Assembly: GCA_022565335.1 (NCBI GenBank)
Contig: JAIUMY010000018.1
Location: forward strand, 1 to 42,159
DNA: 42,159 nucleotides
Direction of reading: 5' to 3'
Source: Opitutales bacterium
Lineage (GTDB): Bacteria > Verrucomicrobiota > Verrucomicrobiia > Opitutales > T3Sed10-336
This document shows, piece after piece, positions 1-8,165 of this stretch (its first letter is position 1; each line of letters starts with the position of its first letter). Below the pieces are notes generated by a model. It searched no databases, was not told the DNA's origin, and saw only the letters and a program-made list of their open reading frames with translations. A program made the translations under genes and the position numbers.

Positions 1-766
1 ATTCGTCGATGAGCGCGTGATATTCTTTAACGAGTCTTTCGGAGAGTTTCACCGCAAAAGCGGTTTCGGCGGTGCTGAGGTTTTTTTGTCGGCACAATAG
101 GACTTGTTTGAAGTTTCTAATGTAACGGTGAATAGCTTCCGGGCTGTGATGAGTTTCCCTTCCGACTTGTTCGACGGTTTTACCTTCGAGGAAGAGTTTT
201 CGGATGATGGGTTTTTTATGAGTGAGGGTGGGACCCATATCATGAATGGTTCCTCGGCGTGGAAGGAGTTGTTGATGATCGACCTCCCATTCCTGGATAT
301 ACCGGCTGACCGTAGGCGGGGATATTTTCAAGAGGATGGCTACTTCAGCATTGGTTAGGCAGCCCTCCTGTTTATCGGCCTGTTGGAGCAAGCGCACGGT
401 GGCTTCTTTTTTAATCTCACGAAGTTTTTTTCCTTCGGCCCGTTCCTTGATATCGTCGTCGCGAACCAGATCCAAAATGACACTTTGCAGGCGCGTTGCG
501 GACATTTTTTTACCATAGGAAGCTTGTTCTTTTTTGTGCACACAGGTCCATTGAATCTGGCCTTGAGCGAGATTGGAGGTGGCGGGAAAGAAGTCGCGCA
601 CCATTTGGTGTATGGCGTTGACGAGGACCTGGCGGGTGCGCTGGCCGCCCATCTGTGGACACTCCTGGGCAAAGAACGCTTCAAGGGCTCCGGTGAAGGT
701 TTTGAAGCTCATCGGAGAGTAGGTGGCTTGTAAATGGGATTGATGTTTTTTCACGGCTTCTTTCAT
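1..766 (-). CDS. DUF1670-like protein, second gene of a tandem pair (3' end off window)
   Basis: An open frame of 255 codons reads without a stop from the ATG at 766 to the left edge, so the C-terminus is missing. The start overlaps the stop of the upstream paralogue in an ATGA (763-766), with AGAAAGG just before it, suggesting translational coupling. Visible parts are an N-terminal region around MSFKTFTGALEAFF, a helix-turn-helix-like stretch (LTNAEVAILLKISPPTVSRY) and then RGTIHDMGPTLTHK followed by a second HTH-like stretch (EAIHRYIRNF). The neighbour has the same architecture (NDIGPGVSHR, KAVERYLQNF), so these are diverged duplicates. The DUF1670 assignment is from memory of the family; the function is unknown. 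Two DNA-binding-like segments suggest a DNA-acting protein. Confidence 0.65.
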   Translation of the reverse strand, partial: MKEAVKKHQSHLQATYSPMSFKTFTGALEAFFAQECPQMGGQRTRQVLVNAIHQMVRDFFPATSNLAQGQIQWTCVHKKEQASYGKKMSATRLQSVILDLVRDDDIKERAEGKKLREIKKEATVRLLQQADKQEGCLTNAEVAILLKISPPTVSRYIQEWEVDHQQLLPRRGTIHDMGPTLTHKKPIIRKLFLEGKTVEQVGRETHHSPEAIHRYIRNFKQVLLCRQKNLSTAETAFAVKLSERLVKEYHALIDE

Positions 767-1714
767 CCTTTCTTCGATTTGGCGTTTTGCGTGGGTCCCC
801 CTTTTTCGAAGTCAATGGCTTCGTGAAACTCCCCCCCGGTAATCTGGATTTCCTGCGCCCGTCGGGCGAACTCAGGTCGGTCTTTGTAAAGGTCGTGGAT
901 CTCCCGGTAAGTGGTAACTTGCGCGACGGAGACGCCCATGGCCAGCGCTGTGGCCAGCGGGTCGAATCCTCGTTGCTGAAGGAAGACCACGCGGGCGAAA
1001 TTTTGCAAATACCGCTCGACGGCCTTGAGGGAATGCTTGATGCGGCGGGCCACTTCGACCGGTTCCATTCCTTCGATCCAGTGCTTTACGGCGACGCCGC
1101 GATGGGAGACTCCCGGACCGATGTCGTTTTGTTGCCCTCTGGTGGCGACGACGATACCGCGTTTGCGGAGATTTTGGACACATCGGCGAATGGTTCGCAC
1201 ATGGCAAAAGAGGAACCGGGAAAGGTCCTCCTGGCTAAGCAAACCACCTTGCTCACGGGCTTCTTCGGTTAAGCGCAGAAATGATGTGCTCGCGCATCCT
1301 TTCGCTGCCATCACGGGCTCGGATAGCCTGATCCTCGGGGTCATGGATGGTGAGGACAATGCGCTGGAGTGTGCATTCCTTGAGTGGTTTGCCTGCTCCC
1401 TCATTGGCATCAATGCACTCAAAAAGCATTTGGCCACTGCGTAGAGTGCCGTTTTCGGGTTCGTTAAAGTAGACCTCCTTGACGACTTCAACGAGTTCTT
1501 CGGCTTCCCAAGGGCTTAACCCGGTGCCATCGACGACCAGTTTAACGAGGCGCTGGTCCTGCGTTTTAATTTTCAAACGGCGGGCTTGCTCTGTCGCGGT
1601 ATTTTCGTTTTGTATAATCATGTGGATGGTTCTGTTGGTTGGTTGATCCGCCTTTAGGCGGGTTAACTTCAGAACCTCCACACTTATCATTTTTTCCCGC
1701 TTTTTGCTTACCAA
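763..1714 (-). pseudogene. DUF1670-like gene, first of a tandem pair, frameshifted
   Basis: The N-terminal part reads in one frame (about 1714 to 1253; plausible starts are TTG 1714, ATG 1690 or ATG 1621). The C-terminal part continues in another frame down to the stop at 763. The switch lies near 1270-1285, where the first frame reads MREHIISALNR and the second continues FLRLTEEAREQGG. Alignment to the downstream paralogue (LREIKKEATVRLLQQADKQEGG-like) crosses this point smoothly, so one ancestral protein of about 300 residues is split, consistent with a 1-nt insertion or 2-nt deletion. It could be decay, a sequencing error or recoding; no clear slippery heptamer is visible. HTH-like segments are present (SQEDLSRFLFCHVRTIRRCV and the KAVERYLQNF region). 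Confidence 0.6.
1648..1661. repeat. Short perfect inverted repeat before the DUF1670 genes
   Basis: CCGCC-TTTA-GGCGG lies between the earliest possible start codons and the ATG at 1621 of the frameshifted DUF1670-like gene, near the junction with the truncated FAH gene. It could be a hairpin in a leader or part of the end of a mobile unit. The left end of the unit is outside the window, so it cannot be tested as a terminal repeat. Confidence 0.3.
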
Positions 1715-2168
1715 AAAGACTAGGAGGGCATTTGTCCTAATCGGAAGATGCCGAAATCTTACCTCCGCGGAAGCTTTAAAGGCAGTCTACGGATTCACCA
1801 TCATGAATGACGTTAGCCAAAGGAATCTCCAGAAAGGGGATACCAGTGGCTGGTTTCGCGGCAAATGCCTGGATAGCTTCGGGCCCATCGGCCCCGCCGT
1901 ATTGCGGGCCGAAGACTGCCCGGACCCGCAGTCGCTGAAGATTGAAACCACCCTTAACGGCGAGATCGTACAGTCTTCTTCAACCGCAGAGATGATTTTT
2001 CCAGTGGCTCAATTAATCGCTTTCGTATCCCGGATGATGACCCTTGAGGAGGGTGACATTGTTTCAACGGGAACTCCCAGCGGGGTGGGCCCTCTAGCCG
2101 AAGGTGATAGAGTGGAAATCGCCATAGAGGGAATCGGGATTCTTTCGAATCGAGTGATTAGTGAATAA
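1704..2168 (+). pseudogene. Fumarylacetoacetate hydrolase family protein, 3' half only
   Basis: From about 1728 the frame reads FVLIGRCRNLTSAEALKAV, then GFTIMNDVSQRN, RGKCLDSFGPIGP, a LNGEIVQSS strand, MIFPVAQLIAFVSRMMTLEEGD and STGTPSGVG. This is the C-terminal half of the FAH fold used by 2-hydroxyhepta-2,4-diene-1,7-dioate isomerases, acylpyruvases and oxaloacetate decarboxylases. The family is normally 210-290 residues; here about 140 remain, and the upstream part with the first metal-binding Glu residues is absent. The formal start (TTG at 1704) lies in sequence belonging to the DUF1670 unit. The simplest reading is that the DUF1670 unit interrupted this gene and the 5' half lies left of the window, so the remnant is probably inactive. 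Confidence 0.75.
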
Positions 2169-2207
2169 AAAGACCGGGCTTTTACGACAATCTCTACTGT
2201 ACAAAGG

Positions 2208-2954
2208 TCAGTGGATTGGCCCTTTCTTAAAGCGTCGACTCACTTCTCCCCAGTTTACCGTATCCCACCAATTGCTGACGAAAGCACCTCTTCGGTTCTG
2301 GTAGGCAAGATAGTAAGAATGCTCCCAAACATCAATGCCAAGAATCGGTGTCCCCCTCGTCGGAGCGATATCCATTAAGGGGTTGTCCTGATTGGGGGTT
2401 CCGAGCACCTTTAAATGACTGTGGTCATCGAGAATCAGCCAGGCCCATCCAGAGCCAAATTGGCCATTGGCGGCCGACGAAAAAGCGTTTTTCATTTCTT
2501 CCACTCCGCCGAAGTCCCGCTCCAAGGCGGCTTTCAGCTCGGATGAGATTTCCCCACGATGCCCTTCCGGAGCCATTACTTTCCAAAAGAGGTCGTGATT
2601 ATAATGCCCGCCGCCATTGTTTCGCACGGAGGTGTTGAAGCGGGAAACATTTTTCATCACCTCCTCCACCGTCATATCAGCAAGTTCGGGAAATTCGGAG
2701 ACTGCGTTATTCAAGTTGGCCAATTGTCCGCCATGATGTCTTTTATGATGGATCTCCATTGTTAACTGGTCGATCTGCGGTTCCAGATCGGCATAGTCAT
2801 AGGGCATATCGGTCAGAGAAAAAGGCCCATTGGACGGGGGTGGGTTCCCGACCTGAGGGCGGTCAGGGGAGGAATTTCTGCCATAGAGACCGGTAGCGGT
2901 CCATCCCATGAGAGCGGTTAGTCCAAAAAGAAAAGAACGTCTTGTTGTAGCCAT
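2208..2954 (-). CDS. Exported Fe/Mn-family superoxide dismutase (Mn-type residues)
   Basis: Converts superoxide to peroxide and oxygen. The N-terminus MATTRRSFLFGLTALMG is a twin-arginine (Tat) type signal, so the enzyme is probably exported folded with its metal. The metal ligands are visible: His in the MEIHHKRHH helix, His in GGHYNHDLFW, and Asp and His in DVWEHSYYLAYQNRR. GGHYNH and the Gln of NQDNP match Mn-type rather than Fe-type enzymes. Its 248 residues equal a ~200-residue SOD plus leader. Unusually, the gateway Tyr that follows the HH pair (HHxxY in most members) is Gln here (HHGGQLANLNN). It stands alone between the FAH remnant and the divergent acyl-CoA synthetase gene. Confidence 0.9.
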   Translation of the reverse strand: MATTRRSFLFGLTALMGWTATGLYGRNSSPDRPQVGNPPPSNGPFSLTDMPYDYADLEPQIDQLTMEIHHKRHHGGQLANLNNAVSEFPELADMTVEEVMKNVSRFNTSVRNNGGGHYNHDLFWKVMAPEGHRGEISSELKAALERDFGGVEEMKNAFSSAANGQFGSGWAWLILDDHSHLKVLGTPNQDNPLMDIAPTRGTPILGIDVWEHSYYLAYQNRRGAFVSNWWDTVNWGEVSRRFKKGPIH

Positions 2955-3096
2955 AAGTTATAATTACAGTTATTGAGAAAGAATCAAGGACGACAAAGGT
3001 TTTTCCAAAGTAAAAGAGAAGATTGACCCCTTTCGGTGGACAGGAAAACATTACGAGGTCCCCCTATTCATCGATCAACAACTCTTTTCTCTCTCC

Positions 3097-5007
3097 GTGC
3101 CACAACAAAGACTTATCGCGCCGAATCTAGCGCGGCTTTATGAAAAAGCCGCCGAAGTTTTCGGCGATATGCCAGCCTTCGCCACGCGCTTAAAGAGGGA
3201 GCATTGGCAACCCACCTCGTACCAAACCCTGTGGGATCGGGGTAGCTCTCTGGCGGCAGGCTTGGCCTCGCTGGGGGTGGAGGCGCAAGAAAAAGTGGGG
3301 CTTTTTGCCGACAACCGCTTGGAGTGGATTTTGAGCGACTATGCGGTGCAAATTGTCGGGGCAACCGATGTCCCCCGGGGCAGTGAAGTTACGGTTGAGG
3401 AGCTTCGCTACATTCTCGAACATGCGGAAATAAAATTCGCTTTTGTGGAAAACCGGACTTTGCTTAGACGTTTCGACCAAGCCACCGAAAAATGGGAGAC
3501 CAAACCGACCATCATCCTGATGGAAACGCCGCCTCCGGAACGTTCCGAGATTTTGACCTTAACGGAGGTTGAAAAAAGAGGAGCGGTCTTCAAAGAAGAG
3601 AATCCTGGACTCTTGCGCAAAAGAATCGATGGGATCGAACCCGAGCACCTATTCACCTTAATTTACACCTCGGGCACTACGGGTACTCCCAAAGGGGTTA
3701 TGCTCAGTCATGCCAACATGATTTCCCAACTGGAAAACATTCCTCTCGATATAACCTGGCGCGACCGGATTTTGTCCTTACTACCCATCTGGCATATTTT
3801 CGAAAGGGTCTTTGAAATGATTACCCTTAGTAGTGGGGCCTGCACGTATTATTCCAGTCCGCGTCGTCTGGCGGAGGACCTCGTTGACGTTGAGCCTTCC
3901 TTTATGGGATCGGCCCCGCGCCTTTGGGAAAGCTTGCACCACCGTATTCACAAAGGCGTACAAAAGTCGCATCCCGTTCGACGGGCCCTTTTTGCGATTG
4001 CCTATTGGCTCAGTAAGCACTACCACCGGAATATCAATTTTCTGAGGGACCAGGACTTGTTGACGGAAAAGCCCAGACCTCTCTGGAGGAAGTTTAAGAA
4101 AGGGTATGCTGCTCTTTTCTGGTTTCTGCTTTTGCCGTGGTATGGGTTCTTCAATGCGACCGTATTGGAGAGAATTCGGCAAGTCGCCGGAGGTGGTCTG
4201 AAGGCAACGGTTTCCGGAGGAGGAGCCCTGCCCCGGGAAATCGATGAATTCTTCAACAATCTTGGCATCGCCGTTTTGGAAGGCTATGGCCTCACCGAGA
4301 CCTCGCCCGTTTTGGCGGTGCGCACCCCGCGAAAGCGAATAATCGGAACGGTTGGCCCGATCATTCCAGGAACGGAAATTCGTATTATTGATATAGATAC
4401 AGGAAAGATCCTTTATCCCGATGCAACAAATTCCGGCGGCGGACGTATGCGAAAAGGCGAAATCGTGGTTCGTGGTCCCCAGGTCATGGCGGGGTATTAC
4501 CGCAATCCGGAAGCTACGACCACAGTACTGCAAGAGGGATGGTTTCGGACGGGAGACTTGGGGATGGTTACCTGGAACGACTGTTTGCAAGTAGTTGGGC
4601 GTTGCAAAGAAACAATCGTCCTTTCCAACGGAGAGAATATGGAACCCGGTCCTATCGAAATGCGCCTACGCCAATTGCCGGGGATTGGCCAGTGTATGGT
4701 GGTCGGACAGGACCAAAGACATCCCGGACTGTTGGTATCACCGGATCCCGAGGAACTGGCTAAGATCATTCCGCCAACCCTAAGCGGGGAGGAGCAAAAC
4801 AGCCGAATGCTGGCGATTGTACGAAAGGAGATTTCTCCGGCAAACGGTTTCAAAATCCATGAGACCCCACGGGTTATACGAATCCTCCCCCGACCTTTCA
4901 GCGTGGGAGACGAGTTGACCAAACTCTTCAAACTTCGCCGCCATGCCATAACGGATAAATACAGGGAGCTTATCGCCGGGATGTACACTGATCGCGACCA
5001 AAGGTAA
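3097..5007 (+). CDS. Long-chain fatty-acid-CoA ligase / AMP-dependent synthetase
   Basis: Activates a carboxylic acid, probably a long-chain fatty acid, to its acyl-AMP and then acyl-CoA. The 636-residue protein has the ATP-binding P-loop YTSGTTGTPKGVMLSH near residue 190, a core GGGALPREIDEFF stretch, the adenylate motif EGYGLTETSPV near 395, the TGDLG motif near 485 and a hinge GRCKETIVLSNGEN near 505. The length and the insertion between the P-loop and GGGALP resemble FadD15/FACL-type synthetases. The start is the GTG at 3097; no upstream in-frame ATG is apparent. The next gene begins 2 bp after the stop, so the two are probably one transcript. Substrate chain length cannot be read from sequence. 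Confidence 0.9.
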   Translation: MPQQRLIAPNLARLYEKAAEVFGDMPAFATRLKREHWQPTSYQTLWDRGSSLAAGLASLGVEAQEKVGLFADNRLEWILSDYAVQIVGATDVPRGSEVTVEELRYILEHAEIKFAFVENRTLLRRFDQATEKWETKPTIILMETPPPERSEILTLTEVEKRGAVFKEENPGLLRKRIDGIEPEHLFTLIYTSGTTGTPKGVMLSHANMISQLENIPLDITWRDRILSLLPIWHIFERVFEMITLSSGACTYYSSPRRLAEDLVDVEPSFMGSAPRLWESLHHRIHKGVQKSHPVRRALFAIAYWLSKHYHRNINFLRDQDLLTEKPRPLWRKFKKGYAALFWFLLLPWYGFFNATVLERIRQVAGGGLKATVSGGGALPREIDEFFNNLGIAVLEGYGLTETSPVLAVRTPRKRIIGTVGPIIPGTEIRIIDIDTGKILYPDATNSGGGRMRKGEIVVRGPQVMAGYYRNPEATTTVLQEGWFRTGDLGMVTWNDCLQVVGRCKETIVLSNGENMEPGPIEMRLRQLPGIGQCMVVGQDQRHPGLLVSPDPEELAKIIPPTLSGEEQNSRMLAIVRKEISPANGFKIHETPRVIRILPRPFSVGDELTKLFKLRRHAITDKYRELIAGMYTDRDQR

Positions 5008-5009
5008 CC

Positions 5010-6056
5010 ATGGAAATCGAACGCCAACTGCTCAGCACGGTCGACCAGGCCTTACTTCTTTTGATGATTCTGATCATCATGTTTGGCATGGGTGCGAGCC
5101 TAACCACAAGGGAATTTGGCCAGGCTTTTGCCCGGCCTCGGGCGTTTCTCATTGGCTTTCTTTCGCAATTCGGGCTGATGCCGCTCCTGGCTTTTAGCCT
5201 GGCTCTTTTGCTCCAGTTGCCTCCGGCCCTGGCAATTGCCCTGATTTTGATTGGTTGCTTACCCGGCGGCAGCACCTCGAATATGTTTGCCTATTTTGCC
5301 CGCGGAGCGGTCGCTTTGAGCATCTCCATGACCGCCGCTTCGACTCTTCTGGCGCTTATTATGATGCCTATTTTGCTGGACCTTTACGCCTCCGGCTTTG
5401 CGGAGCAGATTCAGGCAGGTCTGGCCGCCGAAGATCCTGAAACCACCTTTATCATTCCTACTGGCAATATCATCATATCCCTGATTCTGGTTCTGGTTCC
5501 GGTTGGTTTGGGTATGATCCTGCGTCATTTTTCCGCTGGGTGGGCCAAGACGGCAGAGGATACGGCTGGCTTTTTTGGGATCATTGTCATTCTCTTTCTT
5601 ATCCTCTCGGTTAGTGTCCGCCATGGGGGGCTGTTCTTTCGCACTCCGGTGGAGATCTATGTGGCGGCAGTCGGGATTGGTCTGACTGGTTTTACCTTTG
5701 GCTATTTGATGGCAAAAGTTTTTCGCCTTCCCTACCGACACCGTCGCACCATTTCACTGGAGACCGGGATTCAGAACGGCCCTATCGCTTTTGCCATTAT
5801 TTTGCTCAGTTTCAGCCAACCCTGGCAAAACGAGATGCTTTGGCTGGCCGTTCTGTATTCGACTTTTATTGTCATCACCTCCTCCCTGGTAACCCTATGG
5901 TACCGGCGTATTGGGGCGTATGATTATGAGGTCCACCGCAATGAGGTCGTGCACCAACGCCTTTTTGGAAAAGACTATCAATCCCCTCAGCCAAGGGATA
6001 ATTGGCTCAAGGGTCGATCTGTTCTTCGAGATAAGCCAGAAGATCTTGTTCGCTAA
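5010..6056 (+). CDS. Bile acid:sodium symporter (BASS) family transporter
   Basis: A 348-residue membrane protein with about nine or ten hydrophobic segments. It carries the family signatures [18 protein letters not shown] and SISMTAAST in the first half and [13 protein letters not shown] in the second, which form the crossed sodium-binding helices of ASBT/YocS-type proteins. Members move bile acids, pantoate, pyruvate or other organic anions with Na+. The gene starts 2 bp after the acyl-CoA synthetase, suggesting a carboxylate is imported and then activated, although that link is inference. Its last 50 bp overlap the 3' end of the convergent glyS-type gene; the final residues after about 325 look unconserved. 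Confidence 0.87.
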   Translation: MEIERQLLSTVDQALLLLMILIIMFGMGASLTTREFGQAFARPRAFLIGFLSQFGLMPLLAFSLALLLQLPPALAIALILIGCLPGGSTSNMFAYFARGAVALSISMTAASTLLALIMMPILLDLYASGFAEQIQAGLAAEDPETTFIIPTGNIIISLILVLVPVGLGMILRHFSAGWAKTAEDTAGFFGIIVILFLILSVSVRHGGLFFRTPVEIYVAAVGIGLTGFTFGYLMAKVFRLPYRHRRTISLETGIQNGPIAFAIILLSFSQPWQNEMLWLAVLYSTFIVITSSLVTLWYRRIGAYDYEVHRNEVVHQRLFGKDYQSPQPRDNWLKGRSVLRDKPEDLVR

Positions 6057-7530
6057 TCCGTTTTTGCTCCATTGAATCACGGTCCCGGAGAGTGACCGTT
6101 CCGTCCTCGAGGGAATCAAAATCAACGGTTACACAAAAGGGTGTTCCAATCTCGTCCATCCGGCGGTAGCGGCGGCCGATGGCTCCGGAGGCATCGTAGA
6201 AAACGTTCCAACGGCGTTGTAAGCGACGATATAGAGCCTGGGCTTTATCGACCAAAGGCTCTTTATTTTTCACCAAAGGCAGGACTGCTACTTTAATTGG
6301 GGCGATACGGGGGTGAAGTTTGAGGACCGTACGTTTATCGCCTTCCAACTCCTCTTCCTCATAGGCGGCGGTTATCAAGGCGAGAAAAATGCGATCAACG
6401 CCGACACTGGGCTCAATGACATGAGGGACGTAGCGCTCTTTACGGGCCTCATCGAAATAATCCATCGCCCGCCCACTGCCTTCCTGATGCTGCGTCAAAT
6501 CGAAATTGCCGCGAGCGGCAATACCCTCGAGTTCCTGTACGCCAAAGGGAAATTCGAACGTGATGTCGGTGCAAGCTTTGGCGTAATGGGCCAGTTTTTC
6601 CTTGGGGTGCTCGTCCTCTCCTAGTTTTTCTCTTGGCAGGCCAATGCTTTCAAACCAATTGAGGCGGGTTTCGATCCAATCGCGGTGGATCTTCGGCCAG
6701 ACATCCTCATCGGGAGCGATGAAATATTCGATTTCCATTTGCTCGAATTCACGGGATCGGAAAATGAAATTGCGGGGATTGATTTCATTGCGGAAAGCTT
6801 TACCGATTTGCGCGATGCCGAAGGGTACTTTCACCCGACCCGAATCGATAACGTTGCGAAAGTTGATAAATATCCCCTGAGCTGTTTCGGGGCGCAGATA
6901 GGCGACCGCATTCTCGTCCCGCAAGGCGCCGATGTAGGTTTGGAACATCAGATTAAAGTCCCGGGGAGGAGTTAGCGAACCCGGCTCACCGGTGGCCGGC
7001 GAAGGAACCAGTTCGTATTCCGATGGGTCGGCCTCAGTATAGTCGCGCAGGGTGAAGTCATCCGCTTTCGAGTGCCCGGCTTTACGAGCCAGTTTATCGG
7101 CTGCTTTACGCGCGTCCTCCTCCATGGTTTCTGATTCCAAAACCGATACATACCCCAAGGTTTCGTCGGAAACGGTAATTTTCGCAAAAAACAATTGGTC
7201 CGCCCGATAACGATTTTTTGATTTTTTACAATCCACCATGGGATCGGAAAAGCCATCCAAATGGCCGGAAGATTGCCACACTTGGGGATGGGTAATGATC
7301 GAAGAGTCGAGCCCTACCATATCGTCACGCCGATGCACCATATCCCGCCACCAGGCATCCTTGATATTGCGGCGCATTTCAACCCCCAGTGGTCCATAGT
7401 CGAAAAACCCGTTGATGCCGCTGTAGATGTCGGCGGCTTGAAAAATAAACCCGCGCCGCTTGCAGAGTGCGACAATGGATTCCATACGGTTGGGGGCTGC
7501 TTTGTTTTTGGCCATAAGGGATAATGCCAC
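6007..7530 (-). CDS. glyS: Glycyl-tRNA synthetase, single-chain homodimeric type
   Basis: Charges tRNA-Gly. This is the alpha2 (eukaryote/archaeal-like, also Bacteroidota and Gram-positive) form, 507 residues. It has the N-terminal [26 protein letters not shown] motif 1 region, [12 protein letters not shown], the class II motif 2 [23 protein letters not shown], and motif 3 near [12 protein letters not shown]. The C-terminal anticodon-binding domain runs from [12 protein letters not shown] to [14 protein letters not shown]. The start is either GTG 7530, with GGGGGA upstream, or ATG 7515 (MAKNKAAP). The 3' end overlaps the convergent transporter gene by 50 bp. The symbol for single-chain GlyRS varies (glyS/glyQS). 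Confidence 0.95.
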   Translation of the reverse strand: MALSLMAKNKAAPNRMESIVALCKRRGFIFQAADIYSGINGFFDYGPLGVEMRRNIKDAWWRDMVHRRDDMVGLDSSIITHPQVWQSSGHLDGFSDPMVDCKKSKNRYRADQLFFAKITVSDETLGYVSVLESETMEEDARKAADKLARKAGHSKADDFTLRDYTEADPSEYELVPSPATGEPGSLTPPRDFNLMFQTYIGALRDENAVAYLRPETAQGIFINFRNVIDSGRVKVPFGIAQIGKAFRNEINPRNFIFRSREFEQMEIEYFIAPDEDVWPKIHRDWIETRLNWFESIGLPREKLGEDEHPKEKLAHYAKACTDITFEFPFGVQELEGIAARGNFDLTQHQEGSGRAMDYFDEARKERYVPHVIEPSVGVDRIFLALITAAYEEEELEGDKRTVLKLHPRIAPIKVAVLPLVKNKEPLVDKAQALYRRLQRRWNVFYDASGAIGRRYRRMDEIGTPFCVTVDFDSLEDGTVTLRDRDSMEQKRISEQDLLAYLEEQIDP

Positions 7531-7652
7531 TGAATCCCCCGGTTTTCGTCAAGCTGATAATCAAACAGGGTAATTTTTCTTTTTCTGCAAAACCTTGCCA
7601 TTCAGGACGATACTTTCTTGTCCAAAAGAATTCCCGAAAAAGAAAAGGAATT

Positions 7653-7779
7653 TTTGAACGAATCACCACCAACTACCCTCTTAACCAACAGAAACTATTG
7701 AAGAGTAAAGCTCTTCTAATGTGTTTTTAAGTTTGTAGTTTGTGGGAAAAACACCGGTGAAAACCGGTGTTTTTCTTTT
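7653..7779 (+). ncRNA. Candidate small RNA A of a tandem paralogous pair
   Basis: This ~127-nt unit is repeated in diverged form at 8001-8131. Both begin with TTTGAACGAA, continue with a C/A-rich stretch and CAACAGAAA, then a hairpin (here GAAGAG-TAAAG-CTCTTC, 7700-7716), then ATGTGTTT, AGTTTGTAGTTTGTGGG, and a strong intrinsic terminator with a T-run. No open frame spans either copy. Stem sequences change between copies while pairing is kept, as expected for RNA selected on structure. The exact 5' end and the function are unknown; transcription from the plus strand is inferred from the T-run. No Rfam family is claimed. Confidence 0.65.
7747..7779 (+). terminator. Intrinsic terminator of candidate RNA A
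   Basis: Perfect 12-bp arms AAAAACACCGGT and ACCGGTGTTTTT around a GAAA loop, followed by CTTTT. The A-tract on the 5' side means it might also work in reverse, but the T-rich tail is better on the plus strand. Confidence 0.8.
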
Positions 7780-8000
7780 CACAGGAAACGGCCATAATAT
7801 CCAGCGCTAACACCCCCCAAGACGAGGGCTAAAGGGAAGAAACTTTTCGAGACCTTCGCGTGGGGATGTGCGTGAAAGGTTTATCCGTTGTATCTTAATT
7901 ATCTTTAACAAAATCATAAGCTGTTGTTTCCAAGTAGTTTCCAGAGCTGAATTTTTCTCTTTTGCGGAGCTAAGATTTTTTCATTTTTTTTAGGCCTATA
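7780..8000. other. Gene-free spacer between the two RNA units
   Basis: About 220 bp with no supported open frame. The left part is GC-moderate and includes a weak imperfect pairing near 7852-7880 (CCTTCGCG against CGTGAAAGG). The right part is A/T-rich with long T-runs (7975-7992). Presumably it holds the promoter for RNA B, but no convincing -35/-10 pair could be defined. Confidence 0.4.
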
Positions 8001-8131
8001 TTTGAACGAAACGGCAACAACACCCCTCTCAATCAACAGAAACCAATTGAAGAGCAAAGACTCTTCGGATGTGTTTAGTTTGTAGTTTGTGGGAAAAGCG
8101 CCGGAGATACCCCATCCGGCGCTTTTCTTTT
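8001..8131 (+). ncRNA. Candidate small RNA B of a tandem paralogous pair
   Basis: Second copy, starting 348 bp downstream of RNA A. It has TTTGAACGAA (8001-8010), a CCCCTCTCAATCAACAGAAA stretch, the hairpin GAAGAG-CAAAGA-CTCTTC (8049-8066), ATGTGTTT, the identical AGTTTGTAGTTTGTGGG linker, and a terminator whose stem differs from copy A but pairs perfectly. The loop of the first hairpin and the whole terminator stem have diverged; the linker has not. It ends about 35 bp before the rsmE start codon, so it is probably an independent transcript rather than an rsmE leader, although a terminator-controlled leader cannot be excluded. Confidence 0.65.
8094..8131 (+). terminator. Intrinsic terminator of candidate RNA B
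   Basis: Perfect 12-bp arms AAAAGCGCCGGA and TCCGGCGCTTTT with loop GATACCCCA, then CTTTT. It is compensatory with the terminator of RNA A: the core stem is ACACCGGT there and GCGCCGGA here. It lies just upstream of rsmE. Confidence 0.8.
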
Positions 8132-8165
8132 GTCATTCTCCCTGAAGTTGGTGAAACTACTCCCC

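Noticed and set aside
3781..4590. 269-codon minus-strand frame inside the acyl-CoA synthetase gene
   Set aside because: Antisense to the conserved adenylation core; no recognisable protein features.
7531..7652. T-box or other leader for the glycyl-tRNA synthetase gene
   Set aside because: No T-box consensus or minus-strand terminator lies near the start; the terminators in this region are better placed for plus-strand RNAs.
8130..8165. Longer rsmE start at TTG 8130
   Set aside because: It would begin inside the T-run of the RNA B terminator and add residues not seen in RsmE proteins.
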